Of a stretch of DNA of 43,742 nt, positions 23,696 to 33,730 are shown piece by piece. The DNA comes from Parabacteroides distasonis (GTDB lineage Bacteria; Bacteroidota; Bacteroidia; Bacteroidales; Tannerellaceae), in NCBI GenBank assembly GCA_021531775.1, contig JAFBIU010000029.1, positions 1-43,742 of the forward strand. The letters run 5' to 3'. A program made the translations under genes and the position numbers. The notes beneath the pieces are model-generated. The model did no database searches and had not been told where the DNA came from. It was given only the letters and a program-made list of their open reading frames with translations. The stretch's first letter is position 1. The number at the start of each line of letters is the position of its first letter.

Positions 23696-25345
23696 TTAAT
23701 AACCCAGATTCTGCTGCCAATTCGTATTCTCGTTCATCACGTTTTGTGGTACCGGGAAAATACGACGACGCTTGTCAAACTGGGCATTCGGGAAATCCTT
23801 CTTGTGGAAACCATATTCGTTCTCGAAGGTACCGAACCGGATCATATCATTCCGTCGCCAGTTCTCATCAAACAGTTCTCGTCCGCGTTCGTCCAACAAC
23901 TCCTGCAAGGAGGGGGTATGGTCCAGCAAAGGTGCATGCACATACTCTCTGATCTGGTTGAAGAGCGATTCAGGGGTGTCGCCATTCGTGGCATTGGCTC
24001 CGCGCAGGATCGCCTCCGCTTTGCTCAACAGAATGTCGGCATACCGGAAGATAGGCACATCATTGCTTTGGTTGCGACTATAGGCTGAATATTCGTAGGG
24101 GTTCGGGTAGAACTTGATCGAGCGCCAGCCCTGCCGCCAACCGTTTGCATCAGCCCCGGCATTCAACTGCTCCTCTCCGCCAGCCTTGAGTGTGATCTCT
24201 TGGGTAAATTCCAGCTGTTCCCCTTTATACAGGTAGGGCTCGTCGGTTGCTTCACCGCTCAGCGGGTCATGCACAAACACCTTGCCGCCCAATACGGCAC
24301 TGTTTCTGTCATCACCCTCCAGGCTAAAGAGTGCTGCAAATTCCGGATTCATCGCCACGATACCTGCACAGGACTTTTTCATGGCTGCTCCGTAATATCC
24401 GATGGGTTCGCCATCGTCAATCTTGCGGAACGTGCGGTAGCGTCCATAGACCAGTCCTTGTGCACTGACACAGTCATAGGGCATGGCATAGATAAAGTCT
24501 GCAATGTGTGCACCATTATCATACATGAACTTGCTTCGGTAGCTATCCTTCAGATTGAACAGTTGGCTGTTGATGATGTCATCACAGTATTTCACGCACT
24601 CGTTCAATTTCGGATTGGCCGTTGTCGATGGATCATACTGGGTTACATCCCCGCAGGTATAGACGGCCCAATTGATATAGAGCTTCACCAATAGGGCCTC
24701 TGCCATCCATCGGTTGGGTTTCCCATAGGTGGCGGCATCGTTCTTATCGGACAGATTGGGAATGCTCTCTAACAACTCCTTTTCGATGAACTGGGCCACC
24801 TCCTTGCGAGGCATCCGTTCGATCACATCCCCTTCGTCGTACAACTGGTCCAGAATGGGCACATCACCATAACTGTCCATCAGGATGAAGTGATAGAAGG
24901 CTCTCATCACCCGTGCATTGGCGATATAGGTGAGGGCCAGTCCATCTGCCGGATCGCCAAATTCCGCAATGGCCTTGTTGCATTTGGTGATCCCACTGGC
25001 CAAGTCGGGCCAATAATTCAGCGGACCATCTTCCGCCTTGAAATTGTGCAAGGTCGGATTCACATTCTCCGCCCCGTCGTAATAGTCTCCGTCAAAACTC
25101 AGTCCGGTCGCTTCGTCGGAGGCAAAGGTCTGATACCGGTTGTAAGAGCCACCTAAGGCACTCCGGAAGGCATAATAGACATCAGCCATCTTGGCCTCCA
25201 AGGCCACCTCTGACTCGGTGGGATAGTAGGTGTATTTCGATTTGACATCAACATCCAGGCCGGTACAGCTGGAGGTTGTCACGACTGCAGCTGCAGCCAT
25301 TATTATATAGGTAATGTAGCGTTTCATTTTCTTTTTGATGTTCAT
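23696..25345 (-). CDS. SusD/RagB-family outer-membrane glycan-binding lipoprotein
   Basis: The 549-residue protein has a lipoprotein signal ending TTSSC (Cys27; a second possible start is Met at 25327). Typical SusD features follow: early helix SEVALEAKMADVYYAFRSAL, the segment ALTYIANARVMRAFYHFILMDSYGDVP (the R-A-x-x-Y-x-x-L...G-x-V-P motif), the TPR-like helices, and the C-terminal RYADILLSKAEAILR plus LLDERGRELFDENWRRNDMIRFG. It sits as a lid on the SusC partner and captures oligosaccharides at the surface. Its start is 3 bp after the SusC stop. Confidence 0.95.
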   Translation of the reverse strand: MNIKKKMKRYITYIIMAAAAVVTTSSCTGLDVDVKSKYTYYPTESEVALEAKMADVYYAFRSALGGSYNRYQTFASDEATGLSFDGDYYDGAENVNPTLHNFKAEDGPLNYWPDLASGITKCNKAIAEFGDPADGLALTYIANARVMRAFYHFILMDSYGDVPILDQLYDEGDVIERMPRKEVAQFIEKELLESIPNLSDKNDAATYGKPNRWMAEALLVKLYINWAVYTCGDVTQYDPSTTANPKLNECVKYCDDIINSQLFNLKDSYRSKFMYDNGAHIADFIYAMPYDCVSAQGLVYGRYRTFRKIDDGEPIGYYGAAMKKSCAGIVAMNPEFAALFSLEGDDRNSAVLGGKVFVHDPLSGEATDEPYLYKGEQLEFTQEITLKAGGEEQLNAGADANGWRQGWRSIKFYPNPYEYSAYSRNQSNDVPIFRYADILLSKAEAILRGANATNGDTPESLFNQIREYVHAPLLDHTPSLQELLDERGRELFDENWRRNDMIRFGTFENEYGFHKKDFPNAQFDKRRRIFPVPQNVMNENTNWQQNLGY

Positions 25346-25348
25346 GTG

Positions 25349-28324
25349 TTAGAAGTTCAATTTCATACCCAACAGGAAGGTACGGGTATGCGGATAATAG
25401 TTGTCACGAACCTCAATACCGGGTGTCAAGCCGCCCAGTTCCACCTCTGGGTCTGTACCTTTGTAACCCGTAATCGTGAAGAGATTGTTGCAGGTCGCAT
25501 AGAGCGAGAGATTGGAAACCCAATCTCCAATCTGTCCCAAATTGTAGGAGAGGGTGAGCGTGGCAAGCCGCAGGTAACTGCCATTTTCCAAATAACGGTC
25601 GGAGGGGTATTGGGCATTCACATCGCCATACTTCTGGTCGGTCAAGGCCTCCTTCAGGACATTCTTTCCTTGTGAGATCAGGTTGACCGAGTTGTATTGT
25701 GCACGGAGTGCGTTGAAGATCTTGTTGCCGACGGTTCCTTGGAAGAACAGGTTGAGCGACCATTTTTTCCAGTTCAGCGTGTTGTTCCAGCCGTAGGTCA
25801 GTTTGGGTTGTGCACTTCCCGTCTTCGTTTGGTCTGTCTCTTTGGGAGAGGTGGTTGTTTCACCGGTGCGTTCACCCGTTTCCGGATCATGTACATAGAA
25901 CTGAGAGACACCCTGTTCGTTATAACCGGCCCATTCGTAGGTGTAGAACTGACCGATGGGGCAACCTTCCATGATGCGTTGCAGATAGACACCTGAATTG
26001 CCGGCAATGCCAGCATCGGCTTGCGGAATGTAGTTGACCGAATAGGTCTGGTTCGACAGCTTCTTCACCATGTTCTTGTTGTGGGAAAGATTCACGGTCA
26101 TGTCCCAAGAGAAATCCTGGGTCTCAACGGGAACAGCATTGATTGTCACCTCTATACCTTTGTTGCTGATATCGCCTACGTTGGCGGTCATGGTGCCGAA
26201 CGGATAGCGGTTCGTCGAAACCGGATAATAGTAGATCAGGTCTGACGTGCGCTTGTCGTAATATTCGACAGTACCGCTCAAGCGGTTCTCGAAGAATCCG
26301 AAGTCCAAGCCGACATTGAACATGCCGGTCCGTTCCCATTTGAGGTCGGGATTGGAGTTGTTGTTGGCACCCAATGTGTGCATATTGGAGGTCACGCCAC
26401 TGGCATCGGTATATTGGAACCAGCCGGTTACACCATAGGTGGGCAGTGCCGTGTAGGCATCGAAACCGAGTGAGTTACCGCTTACACCATAACCGACCCG
26501 CAGTTTCAGGTCATCGAAGATACCTAACTGCTGGATAAAGGGCTCTTCGCTGGCTCTCCAGGCTGCCGAGAAAGAGGGGAAGGTGGCCCAGCGGTTATTC
26601 TTACCGAAGGCAGAGGAACCGTCCCGACGGATTGTTGCTTGCAGATTGTATTTGCTGTTGAACGAGTAGTTGGCACGACCGTAGAAGGAGATCATGCGAA
26701 GCGTGGATTCGGCACTGCTGGCCACACCGTCCATACCATCAATGGTGTTGGCGTAGCTGAGGTTGTGATATTTCACCTCGTCATTATAAAAGTTCTTGAC
26801 GGTCACGCCAAAGCCATCGTTGTTGTTGGATTCTTCCCACGAGTAACCTGCCATCACCCCTAATTTGTGTTTGTCGGCCAAGGTTACCTGATAGTTGCCA
26901 TAGGTCTCGAACACCAGTTTATTGCCCATCAAAGTGTTGCGGGTCGCCTCTCCATGGCTGTTGACGATCTGTGATTGGGTGGAATGATAGCTGTTGGAGG
27001 TCTGCTGATCCGTCATGTAGGAGAAATTGGAGCTCCACGTCAGTCCTTCGATCAGTTTCAAATCCACCTTACCGGTCACCTGCATCCGCTTGTAGATGTT
27101 CTTGTACGTGTCCTCGTTGATCATGGACAGCGGATTGTAGTATTGTGACACACTGCTGGAACGGAACCAGCTGTTGTCGGCATTCCGGATCGGCTGGGTC
27201 GGCGAGTAATAGATCATCGCATCCGTCACGCTCTCGCCAGATCCTCCTGTGGGAACCTCATTGCCGGTTGTTTGACTGGCATTCACACCCAGGGAAAGGG
27301 TCAGATGATCCTTCAAGACCGTTGACTGCGCCATGGCACGTGCCGTGAAGCGGGTCATATCGGTACCCCGGATGATACCCTCCTGATTGAGGTAATTCAA
27401 GCTGACATTGTAGTTGGATTTCTCATTGCCACCACTGACTCCGACATTGTGGTTGTGTGCGATACCGGTCCGTACCACCTCTTTCTGCCAATCCGTATTG
27501 GCTCCCGCATCGGAACTCAGTTCAAAATTGTTGGTTTGGGCGTAGTTGCGCAGATCGGACGCGGTGGCGAGATCGAGGTTCTTGCTGACCTGATCAATCG
27601 CTACGTACCCATTGTAGGTCACGTGGGCAACACCTCTCTTCCCCTTTTTGGTCGTGATGATGATGACACCGTTGGCTGCCTTGGATCCATAGATGGCTGT
27701 GGCGGTCGCATCGCGCAACACATCAATGCTCTCGATATCATCTGCCGATACCAACGATAGATCAACTCCCGGTATGCCATCCACGATGTAGTAGGGGGAC
27801 TGGGCTTCGCCTGTACGGAGTGTAGAGGCGCCTCGAAGCGTAATCGAAGGGGCGGCATTGGGATTGCCACTGGTGGTGACCACCAATCCAGGCACTTTTC
27901 CTTGCAGCATCTGTCCGGGAGAGGTCATGACACCACTATTCAGGTCATCCGATTTCAGAGTCGTGATGGAGCTGGTTACATCTTTCCGTTGCATGCTTCC
28001 GTAACCGACCACGACCACCTCGTCCAGTTTTTCACTGTCTTCTTCAAGAATGACCATCATATTGGGTTTTGCCTTCAGTTCTTGCGTGACATAACCGATA
28101 AAAGAGAATTGTAGTTTGGCATTCTTTCCGATACGGATCGTATAGTTCCCGTCGATGTCCGTAACGGTTCCGTTGGTTGTACCGATCTCTACAATGTTGA
28201 CACCAATCAGCGGTTCTCCCCCGCTGTCCTTTACTTTACCTGAGATACGTTGTTGGGCAAAAGCCATCATGCTCATACATAGCAATGAGGCGAGCACAAG
28301 TATCCGCAAAAAATTCCTAATCAT
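25349..28324 (-). CDS. SusC/RagA-family TonB-dependent outer-membrane transporter
   Basis: The 991-residue protein has a signal peptide, then a carboxypeptidase-D-regulatory-like domain (RISGKVKDSGGEPLIGVNI... to about residue 100), a TonB-box-like run VVVVGYG (about 103-109), the plug domain with LRGASTLRTGEAQSPYYIVDG and YGSKAANGVIIITTKKG, and a 22-strand barrel ending in an aromatic C-terminal residue (LLGMKLNF). It imports oligosaccharides using TonB energy with the adjacent SusD. No extra N-terminal signalling domain is present, so an anti-sigma circuit is unlikely. No hybrid two-component or SusR-type regulator is in the window. Confidence 0.96.
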   Translation of the reverse strand: MIRNFLRILVLASLLCMSMMAFAQQRISGKVKDSGGEPLIGVNIVEIGTTNGTVTDIDGNYTIRIGKNAKLQFSFIGYVTQELKAKPNMMVILEEDSEKLDEVVVVGYGSMQRKDVTSSITTLKSDDLNSGVMTSPGQMLQGKVPGLVVTTSGNPNAAPSITLRGASTLRTGEAQSPYYIVDGIPGVDLSLVSADDIESIDVLRDATATAIYGSKAANGVIIITTKKGKRGVAHVTYNGYVAIDQVSKNLDLATASDLRNYAQTNNFELSSDAGANTDWQKEVVRTGIAHNHNVGVSGGNEKSNYNVSLNYLNQEGIIRGTDMTRFTARAMAQSTVLKDHLTLSLGVNASQTTGNEVPTGGSGESVTDAMIYYSPTQPIRNADNSWFRSSSVSQYYNPLSMINEDTYKNIYKRMQVTGKVDLKLIEGLTWSSNFSYMTDQQTSNSYHSTQSQIVNSHGEATRNTLMGNKLVFETYGNYQVTLADKHKLGVMAGYSWEESNNNDGFGVTVKNFYNDEVKYHNLSYANTIDGMDGVASSAESTLRMISFYGRANYSFNSKYNLQATIRRDGSSAFGKNNRWATFPSFSAAWRASEEPFIQQLGIFDDLKLRVGYGVSGNSLGFDAYTALPTYGVTGWFQYTDASGVTSNMHTLGANNNSNPDLKWERTGMFNVGLDFGFFENRLSGTVEYYDKRTSDLIYYYPVSTNRYPFGTMTANVGDISNKGIEVTINAVPVETQDFSWDMTVNLSHNKNMVKKLSNQTYSVNYIPQADAGIAGNSGVYLQRIMEGCPIGQFYTYEWAGYNEQGVSQFYVHDPETGERTGETTTSPKETDQTKTGSAQPKLTYGWNNTLNWKKWSLNLFFQGTVGNKIFNALRAQYNSVNLISQGKNVLKEALTDQKYGDVNAQYPSDRYLENGSYLRLATLTLSYNLGQIGDWVSNLSLYATCNNLFTITGYKGTDPEVELGGLTPGIEVRDNYYPHTRTFLLGMKLNF

Positions 28325-28470
28325 ACGTTGTTTTCTGAATACTTATAAGTTCATAGATTTGGGGTGCAAGGTTACGAATAAAAATTCATATAACGATAGG
28401 ACAAGCGTACAAAAAACAGCTGAAACAGGAAATAATAATCGAGTGCTATATCCATTCTGATATTTTTTTC

Positions 28471-28478
28471 TACTTTTG
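28471..28478 (+). promoter_or_regulatory. Promoter -7 box TACTTTTG for the plus-strand GH78 gene
   Basis: TACTTTTG matches TAnnTTTG and lies 50 bp upstream of the favoured ATG at 28529, within the divergent spacer between the SusC and GH78 genes. On the minus strand the same spacer contains only a weaker TAACCTTG-like box for SusC. Confidence 0.5.
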
Positions 28479-28528
28479 CGAGGTATGACAATGGTGTCAT
28501 GGAATTGCAGATATATAGAATCATCAGA

Positions 28529-30766
28529 ATGAAGAACGCATACGCTACATGGGGGTTGGGTCTATGGATGTCCGTGACATCGATGGCCACGTTGACAGCG
28601 GAAGAACTCCCCGATAGAGCCTGGAAGGCTCAGTGGATCAATGTGGAGACAGCCCAGAGTGCCTCCAATACCTGGCATATTTATCGGAAGACAGCCCAGT
28701 TGGAACAGGTTCCGAAGCAGTTGATCGCCCGCATCGCTGTCGATTCGAAGTATTGGCTGTGGATCAACGACCAGTTGGTTGTCTTTGAAGGTGGCCTGAA
28801 GCGAGGACCCTCTCCGACGGGCACCTACTACGATCCGGTGGATATTGCGCCCTATCTGCAGCCGGGGGAGAATACCATTGCCATTCTGTTGTGGCATTTC
28901 GGCAAGGATGGTTTCAGCCATATCAACAGTGGCAAGGCCCTCCTGCTGTTTGAAGCCATCGGGGAGGGGGTCGAGATCGTTTCGGATCAGACCTGGCAAT
29001 GTGAAGTCTATGATGCCTACCAGCAGACGGAGGCCCCTTATCCCAACTACCGGTTACCCGAGAGCAACATCCGCTTCGATGCCCGCCGGGAGGTGGAGGG
29101 GTGGAACCGACGGGATTTCAAGGGACAATTGAGCAGTGCAGCTGTGCGGTATGCAGCGACGGCTTCTCCGTTGGGCGAACTGGTGGAGCGACCCATTCCC
29201 TTCTGGAAAGACTACGGGTTGCAATCCTACGTGGAGGTGCGTTCGTCGGAACGGGGAGACACCCTCTTCTGCCGTTTACCCTATAATGCGCACGTAACAC
29301 CCTATCTCAAGGTAGAGGCTCCGGCCGGCAAACGCATCGAGATGCGGACCGATAATTACATAGCTGGCGGTACCGAGAGTGTACGTGCCGAATATATCAC
29401 CAAAGCAGGTGTTCAAAGTTATGAGAGTTTGGGCTGGATGAATGGTCATGAGATGATCTACATTCTGCCCGATAGCGTGAAGGTGTTGGAGGTGAAGTAC
29501 CGGGAGACAGGTTATCAGACCGAGTTTACCGGTTCGTTCACGTGCGACGATCCCTTCTATACGGAGTTGTGGAAACGGGCTGCCCGTACCCTGTATGTGA
29601 CCATGCGTGATACCTATATGGACTGTCCCGATCGGGAGCGTGCGCAATGGTGGGGGGATGAGGTGAATGAATTGGGTGAGGCCTTCTATGCCCTGTCCCC
29701 TTCCAGTCATCGCTTGGCCTTGAAGGGCATTTATGAACTGGTCAACTGGCAGCGGGCCGACGGAACCCTCTTTGCTCCGGTACCGACCGGTAACTATGGT
29801 TCGGAGTTGCCTTTGCAGATGTTGGCATCGGTGGGCTGGTATGGTTTCCGGCTGTTTGCCTTCTACAGTGGTGACAATCGCTTCGTGGCCGATGTCTATC
29901 CGGCTCTCCATCGTTATCTGCATGAGGTGTGGCAGCTGGATGCGGAGGGTATGCCCATTCCGCGACATGGCGGTTGGCCTTGGGGCGATTGGGGCGAGCA
30001 TATCGACATGGACCTCCTGACCACCTGCTGGTATTACTTGGCCTTGAAGGGTGAACTGGATTTTGCCCGACAGTTAGGTAAGGAGGCGGATGCTTCGACC
30101 ATTCAGGAACAGATGCAACGCATCGCGCAGGGCTTTGACAAACGGTATTGGACAGGCAAGGCCTTCCGGACACCCAGCTATACGGGAGAGACCGACGACC
30201 GGGCACAGGCAATGGCGGTCGTTTCCGGACTGGCAACTGCAGACAAATATCCCGCCTTGGGTCAGGTATTCCGGCAGGAATATCATGCCAGTCCCTACAT
30301 GGAGAAGTATGTACTGGAGGCACTCTTCCACATGGGAGAGGCAGACTTCGCCTTGACACGGATGAAACAATTGTATCAGAAGATGATGAATTACACCCAA
30401 TTCACCACCCTGTTCGAAGGATGGGGCGTGGGTGATGAAGGGTTCGGTGGCGGCACGATCAACCATGCCTGGAGCGGTGGACCGCTGACTATGCTAAGTC
30501 AGGAGGTGTGTGGCATCCAGCCGGTAGAACCTGGGTTTCGCCATTTCCGGGTTGCTCCGCAAATGGGCTTCTTGAAAGAGGCATCGGCTACCGTGGATAC
30601 CCATTATGGGTTGATTCGCGTGCAACTGAAACGGATCGGCAAACGGTTGCAAATGACCGTTACGGTACCCGAAGGGACAACCGCTGATCTGGTATGGCCC
30701 GATGGTCATCAGAAGAGCGTGAAGCCGGGTACACATACGTTGATACATACATATAATAGAAAATAA
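28529..30766 (+). CDS. GH78-like alpha-L-rhamnosidase, secreted
   Basis: From Met at 28529 (MKNAYATWGLGLWM, a signal peptide; a longer frame from 28499 exists) the protein is about 745 residues. The N-terminal part (RAWKAQWINVE, then YWLWINDQLVVFEGGLKRGP) is the sugar-binding sandwich seen in GH78 enzymes. The (alpha/alpha)6 catalytic domain carries DTYMDCPDRERAQWWGDEVNE, with the acidic residues expected for the general acid region, and later GWPWGDWGEHID and EGWGVGDEGFGGGTINHAW. A C-terminal beta domain completes it. It diverges from the SusC gene and probably belongs to the same glycan locus as the GH78 at 5279-7876. Confidence 0.88.
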   Translation: MKNAYATWGLGLWMSVTSMATLTAEELPDRAWKAQWINVETAQSASNTWHIYRKTAQLEQVPKQLIARIAVDSKYWLWINDQLVVFEGGLKRGPSPTGTYYDPVDIAPYLQPGENTIAILLWHFGKDGFSHINSGKALLLFEAIGEGVEIVSDQTWQCEVYDAYQQTEAPYPNYRLPESNIRFDARREVEGWNRRDFKGQLSSAAVRYAATASPLGELVERPIPFWKDYGLQSYVEVRSSERGDTLFCRLPYNAHVTPYLKVEAPAGKRIEMRTDNYIAGGTESVRAEYITKAGVQSYESLGWMNGHEMIYILPDSVKVLEVKYRETGYQTEFTGSFTCDDPFYTELWKRAARTLYVTMRDTYMDCPDRERAQWWGDEVNELGEAFYALSPSSHRLALKGIYELVNWQRADGTLFAPVPTGNYGSELPLQMLASVGWYGFRLFAFYSGDNRFVADVYPALHRYLHEVWQLDAEGMPIPRHGGWPWGDWGEHIDMDLLTTCWYYLALKGELDFARQLGKEADASTIQEQMQRIAQGFDKRYWTGKAFRTPSYTGETDDRAQAMAVVSGLATADKYPALGQVFRQEYHASPYMEKYVLEALFHMGEADFALTRMKQLYQKMMNYTQFTTLFEGWGVGDEGFGGGTINHAWSGGPLTMLSQEVCGIQPVEPGFRHFRVAPQMGFLKEASATVDTHYGLIRVQLKRIGKRLQMTVTVPEGTTADLVWPDGHQKSVKPGTHTLIHTYNRK

Positions 30767-30792
30767 AGATACACAACTAAGCACCATCGAAT

Positions 30793-31455
30793 ATGGAACG
30801 ACAAGCCTTTATGCAGGCGGTAACCCGCATCTATCCCTGGATCAAACAGATGGAACGGGAGGCTTTTGCTCTACATGAGCAGGTCAATCAACGTTATGAC
30901 GGCATCTTGCCCTACGGTTTTCACTTGAAACTGACAGCCTCCTATGTGTCGAAATATGGACACGAGGTGGCGAGCGATCCTGTCGACATCGGGGTGCTCT
31001 ATGCGTCAGCCTACCTGCATGACTCCATCGAGGATGCCCGCATGACCTATCATGATGTGGAGAAGTTGATGCGACGGATGGCCGCTGATCCCTTGCTGTC
31101 GGAAGCGGAACAGCTCCGCTTGACGACGGAGGTCCCGGAGATTGTCTATGCCTTGACCAATGAGAAGGGGCGTAATCGGGATGAACGGGCGAACGAACGT
31201 TATTATGCAGGGATCCGATCGGTCCGCTTTGCTTCGTTTGTGAAGATGTGCGATCGGTTGGCGAACATTCGCTACACGACCCTGTTCTACTTGACCAATC
31301 GCATGTTGGCGGTCTATCGGAACGAATATCCGGCCTTCATACAGGCCATCACGGAGGGCAGTGTGACGCCCGTCCCGTCGGATATGCGCCAGGAGATGGA
31401 GACCCTGTTGCACGACGATCATTACATGATCTCAGATCAGACATTGAACGATTAA
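30793..31455 (+). CDS. HD-domain phosphohydrolase, SpoT/MESH1-like
   Basis: The 220-residue protein has an HD hydrolase core: His44 in GFHLK, the His-Asp pair at 76-77 in LHDSIED, and Asp154 in KMCDRLANIR. The order H...HDxxED...DRLxNxR is that of the alarmone-hydrolase part of RelA/SpoT and of MESH1. There is no synthetase, TGS or ACT domain, so if it acts on (p)ppGpp it would only degrade it. The substrate is not proven by sequence and other nucleotides are possible. It is 26 bp downstream of the GH78 gene and 29 bp before the XRE-cupin gene, so it may be cotranscribed with both. Confidence 0.75.
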   Translation: MERQAFMQAVTRIYPWIKQMEREAFALHEQVNQRYDGILPYGFHLKLTASYVSKYGHEVASDPVDIGVLYASAYLHDSIEDARMTYHDVEKLMRRMAADPLLSEAEQLRLTTEVPEIVYALTNEKGRNRDERANERYYAGIRSVRFASFVKMCDRLANIRYTTLFYLTNRMLAVYRNEYPAFIQAITEGSVTPVPSDMRQEMETLLHDDHYMISDQTLND

Positions 31456-31484
31456 CAGAAACATCATACATTAATAAAGACAAT

Positions 31485-32033
31485 ATGGATGAACAAATTC
31501 TTCAAATAGCCGAACGCTTGAAAGGACTACGGGATGCCTTGGACCTTTCACCGGAAGAGGTGGCTGCTGTGTGTCAACTGACCCCCGATGCCTATCTGGC
31601 CTTGGAAAGCGGCAGCCAGGATATTCCGGTGAGCATCTTGCACCAGATTTCACAGACCTATGGGGTGGATCTGGCGACCTTGATGTTCGGCGACGAACCG
31701 AGAATGAGTACCTACTTCGTAACCCGTCGTGGGAAAGGGGTGACGGTGGAACGTTCCAAAGCATATCGATACCAGTCGTTGGCGGCCGGTTTTGTCGGAC
31801 GTCGGGCTGATCCGTTTGTCGTGACGGTCCATCCCAACGAGGAGGCCGTGAGTCTCAATACCCATCCGGGTGAGGAGTTCAACATGGTGCTGGAGGGACG
31901 GATGTTGCTGCAGATCGGCAACAAACAGTTGACATTGGGCGAAGGTGACAGCATATACTTCAATGCCAATCAACCACATGGCATGAAGGCACTCGATGGT
32001 AAAAAGGTAATATTCTTAGCGGTTATTCTCTAA
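31485..32033 (+). CDS. XRE-family regulator with C-terminal cupin domain
   Basis: The 182-residue protein has an N-terminal helix-turn-helix (about residues 1-66, with LSPEEVAAVCQLTPDAYLALESG) and a C-terminal cupin_2 barrel (about 105-180) showing HPGEEFNMVLEGRMLLQIG and the second motif around NANQPHGMKAL. Such HTH-cupin proteins usually control a neighbouring metabolic gene and sense a small ligand in the cupin pocket. The next gene, an AMP-forming acyl-CoA synthetase, begins 12 bp downstream and is the likely target and functional partner. I chose the ATG at 31485 because sequence upstream of it is not HTH-like. Confidence 0.9.
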   Translation: MDEQILQIAERLKGLRDALDLSPEEVAAVCQLTPDAYLALESGSQDIPVSILHQISQTYGVDLATLMFGDEPRMSTYFVTRRGKGVTVERSKAYRYQSLAAGFVGRRADPFVVTVHPNEEAVSLNTHPGEEFNMVLEGRMLLQIGNKQLTLGEGDSIYFNANQPHGMKALDGKKVIFLAVIL

Positions 32034-32045
32034 ATATAGATTATT

Positions 32046-33701
32046 GTGTTAGAACGATTTTTAAATCAGACGACTTTCGAGTCGCAAGAAGATTTCAAGC
32101 AAAACTTCCAGATAAAGGTTCCGGACAACTTCAACTTTGGCTATGATGTGGTCGATGCGTGGGCTACCGAAGAACCGGAGAAGGTAGCTATGGTCTGGAC
32201 GAACGACCAAGGCCAACATGTCGATTTTACATTTGCCGACATGAAACGATACACGGATCAGACCGCCTCCTATTTCCAGTCGTTGGGAATCGGGCATGGC
32301 GACATGGTGATGTTGATCCTGAAAAGACGCTATGAGTTTTGGTTTTCCATTATTGCACTGCATAAGTTGGGTGCGGTGGTGATTCCGGCTACGCACCTGC
32401 TGACGAAGAAGGACATTGTCTATCGCAACAATGCCGCCAGCATCAAGATGATTGTCTGTGCCGGAGAGGAGGTGATCCTGAAGCACGTGTCGGATGCCCT
32501 GCCTGAGTCACCGACGGTGGAGACGGTCGTCTCGGTGGGTCCGTTGGTACCGGAAGGGTATGAAGACTTCACGAAGGGGATTGCTGAGGCGGCTCCCTTT
32601 GTGCGTCCGGTTCCTGCCAATGCGAATGACGACATCTCCCTCATGTACTTCACCTCTGGTACGACCGGCAATCCCAAGATGGTGGCACACGATTTTACCT
32701 ATCCGTTGGGACACATCGCGACGGGTAGCTTCTGGCACAACCTGCATCGGGACAGCCTGCATCTGACTATTGCAGATACCGGTTGGGGCAAAGCTGTCTG
32801 GGGTAAGCTCTACGGTCAGTGGATTGCTGGGGCAACAGTCTTCGTGTATGATCACGAGAAGTTCACCCCGGCGGATATGCTGCAGATGATTCAGGATTAC
32901 CGCATCACGTCGCTCTGTGCGCCGCCAACCATTTTCCGTTTCCTGATTCGTGAAGATTTGAGCCGGTACGATCTCTCTTCCCTGCAGTATTGCACCATTG
33001 CGGGCGAGGCGTTGAACCCCGCCGTCTATGAGACCTTCTACAAACTGACAGGCATTAAGCTGATGGAGGGCTTCGGACAGACGGAGACTACCCTGACCAT
33101 TGCCACCTTCCCGTGGATGGAACCGAAACCGGGATCGATGGGTGTTCCCAATCCACAGTATGAGGTCGATCTCTTGCGTTCGGACGGCACACCGGCGGAG
33201 GATGGTGAACAGGGACAGATTGTGGTGCGTACATCGCATGGCAAACCGCTCGGACTCTTCAAAGAGTATTACCGCGATCCGGAGCGGACCCACGAGGCTT
33301 GGCACGATGATGTCTATTACACGGGTGACGTGGCTTGGCGAGACGAGGATGGCTATTTGTGGTTCGTAGGACGTGCCGACGATGTGATCAAGAGTTCCGG
33401 CTATCGGATCGGCCCGTTTGAGGTGGAGAGTGCTTTGATGACCCATCCGGCCGTTGTGGAATGTGCCATCACCGGTGTGCCCGATGAAATCCGTGGTCAG
33501 GTCGTGAAGGCAACCATTGTCTTGGCCAAGGAGTACAAGGATCAGGCGGGTGACGCCTTGGTGAAGGAGCTGCAGGATCATGTCAAGCGGGTGACGGCTC
33601 CCTACAAATACCCCCGTGTCGTGGAGTTTGTGGAGGAGTTGCCGAAGACCATCAGTGGCAAGATCCGCCGGGTAGAGATTCGAGATAAAGATAATCAATA
33701 A
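32046..33701 (+). CDS. AMP-forming acyl-CoA synthetase
   Basis: The 551-residue protein is an ANL-superfamily ligase. The phosphate-binding loop is [12 protein letters not shown] near residue 200, the adenine motif is EGFGQTETT near 343, YYTGD is near 423, and the hinge plus C-terminal domain end with [15 protein letters not shown], where the Lys of GKI is the adenylating lysine. It would convert a carboxylic acid, ATP and CoA into acyl-CoA, AMP and pyrophosphate. The sequence resembles the medium-chain/ACSM-like branch rather than canonical Acs, but chain length cannot be fixed. It starts with GTG at 32046, 12 bp after the XRE-cupin gene. Confidence 0.92.
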   Translation: MLERFLNQTTFESQEDFKQNFQIKVPDNFNFGYDVVDAWATEEPEKVAMVWTNDQGQHVDFTFADMKRYTDQTASYFQSLGIGHGDMVMLILKRRYEFWFSIIALHKLGAVVIPATHLLTKKDIVYRNNAASIKMIVCAGEEVILKHVSDALPESPTVETVVSVGPLVPEGYEDFTKGIAEAAPFVRPVPANANDDISLMYFTSGTTGNPKMVAHDFTYPLGHIATGSFWHNLHRDSLHLTIADTGWGKAVWGKLYGQWIAGATVFVYDHEKFTPADMLQMIQDYRITSLCAPPTIFRFLIREDLSRYDLSSLQYCTIAGEALNPAVYETFYKLTGIKLMEGFGQTETTLTIATFPWMEPKPGSMGVPNPQYEVDLLRSDGTPAEDGEQGQIVVRTSHGKPLGLFKEYYRDPERTHEAWHDDVYYTGDVAWRDEDGYLWFVGRADDVIKSSGYRIGPFEVESALMTHPAVVECAITGVPDEIRGQVVKATIVLAKEYKDQAGDALVKELQDHVKRVTAPYKYPRVVEFVEELPKTISGKIRRVEIRDKDNQ

Positions 33702-33730
33702 TACATTACATAATATAGAGACGTAAGACG

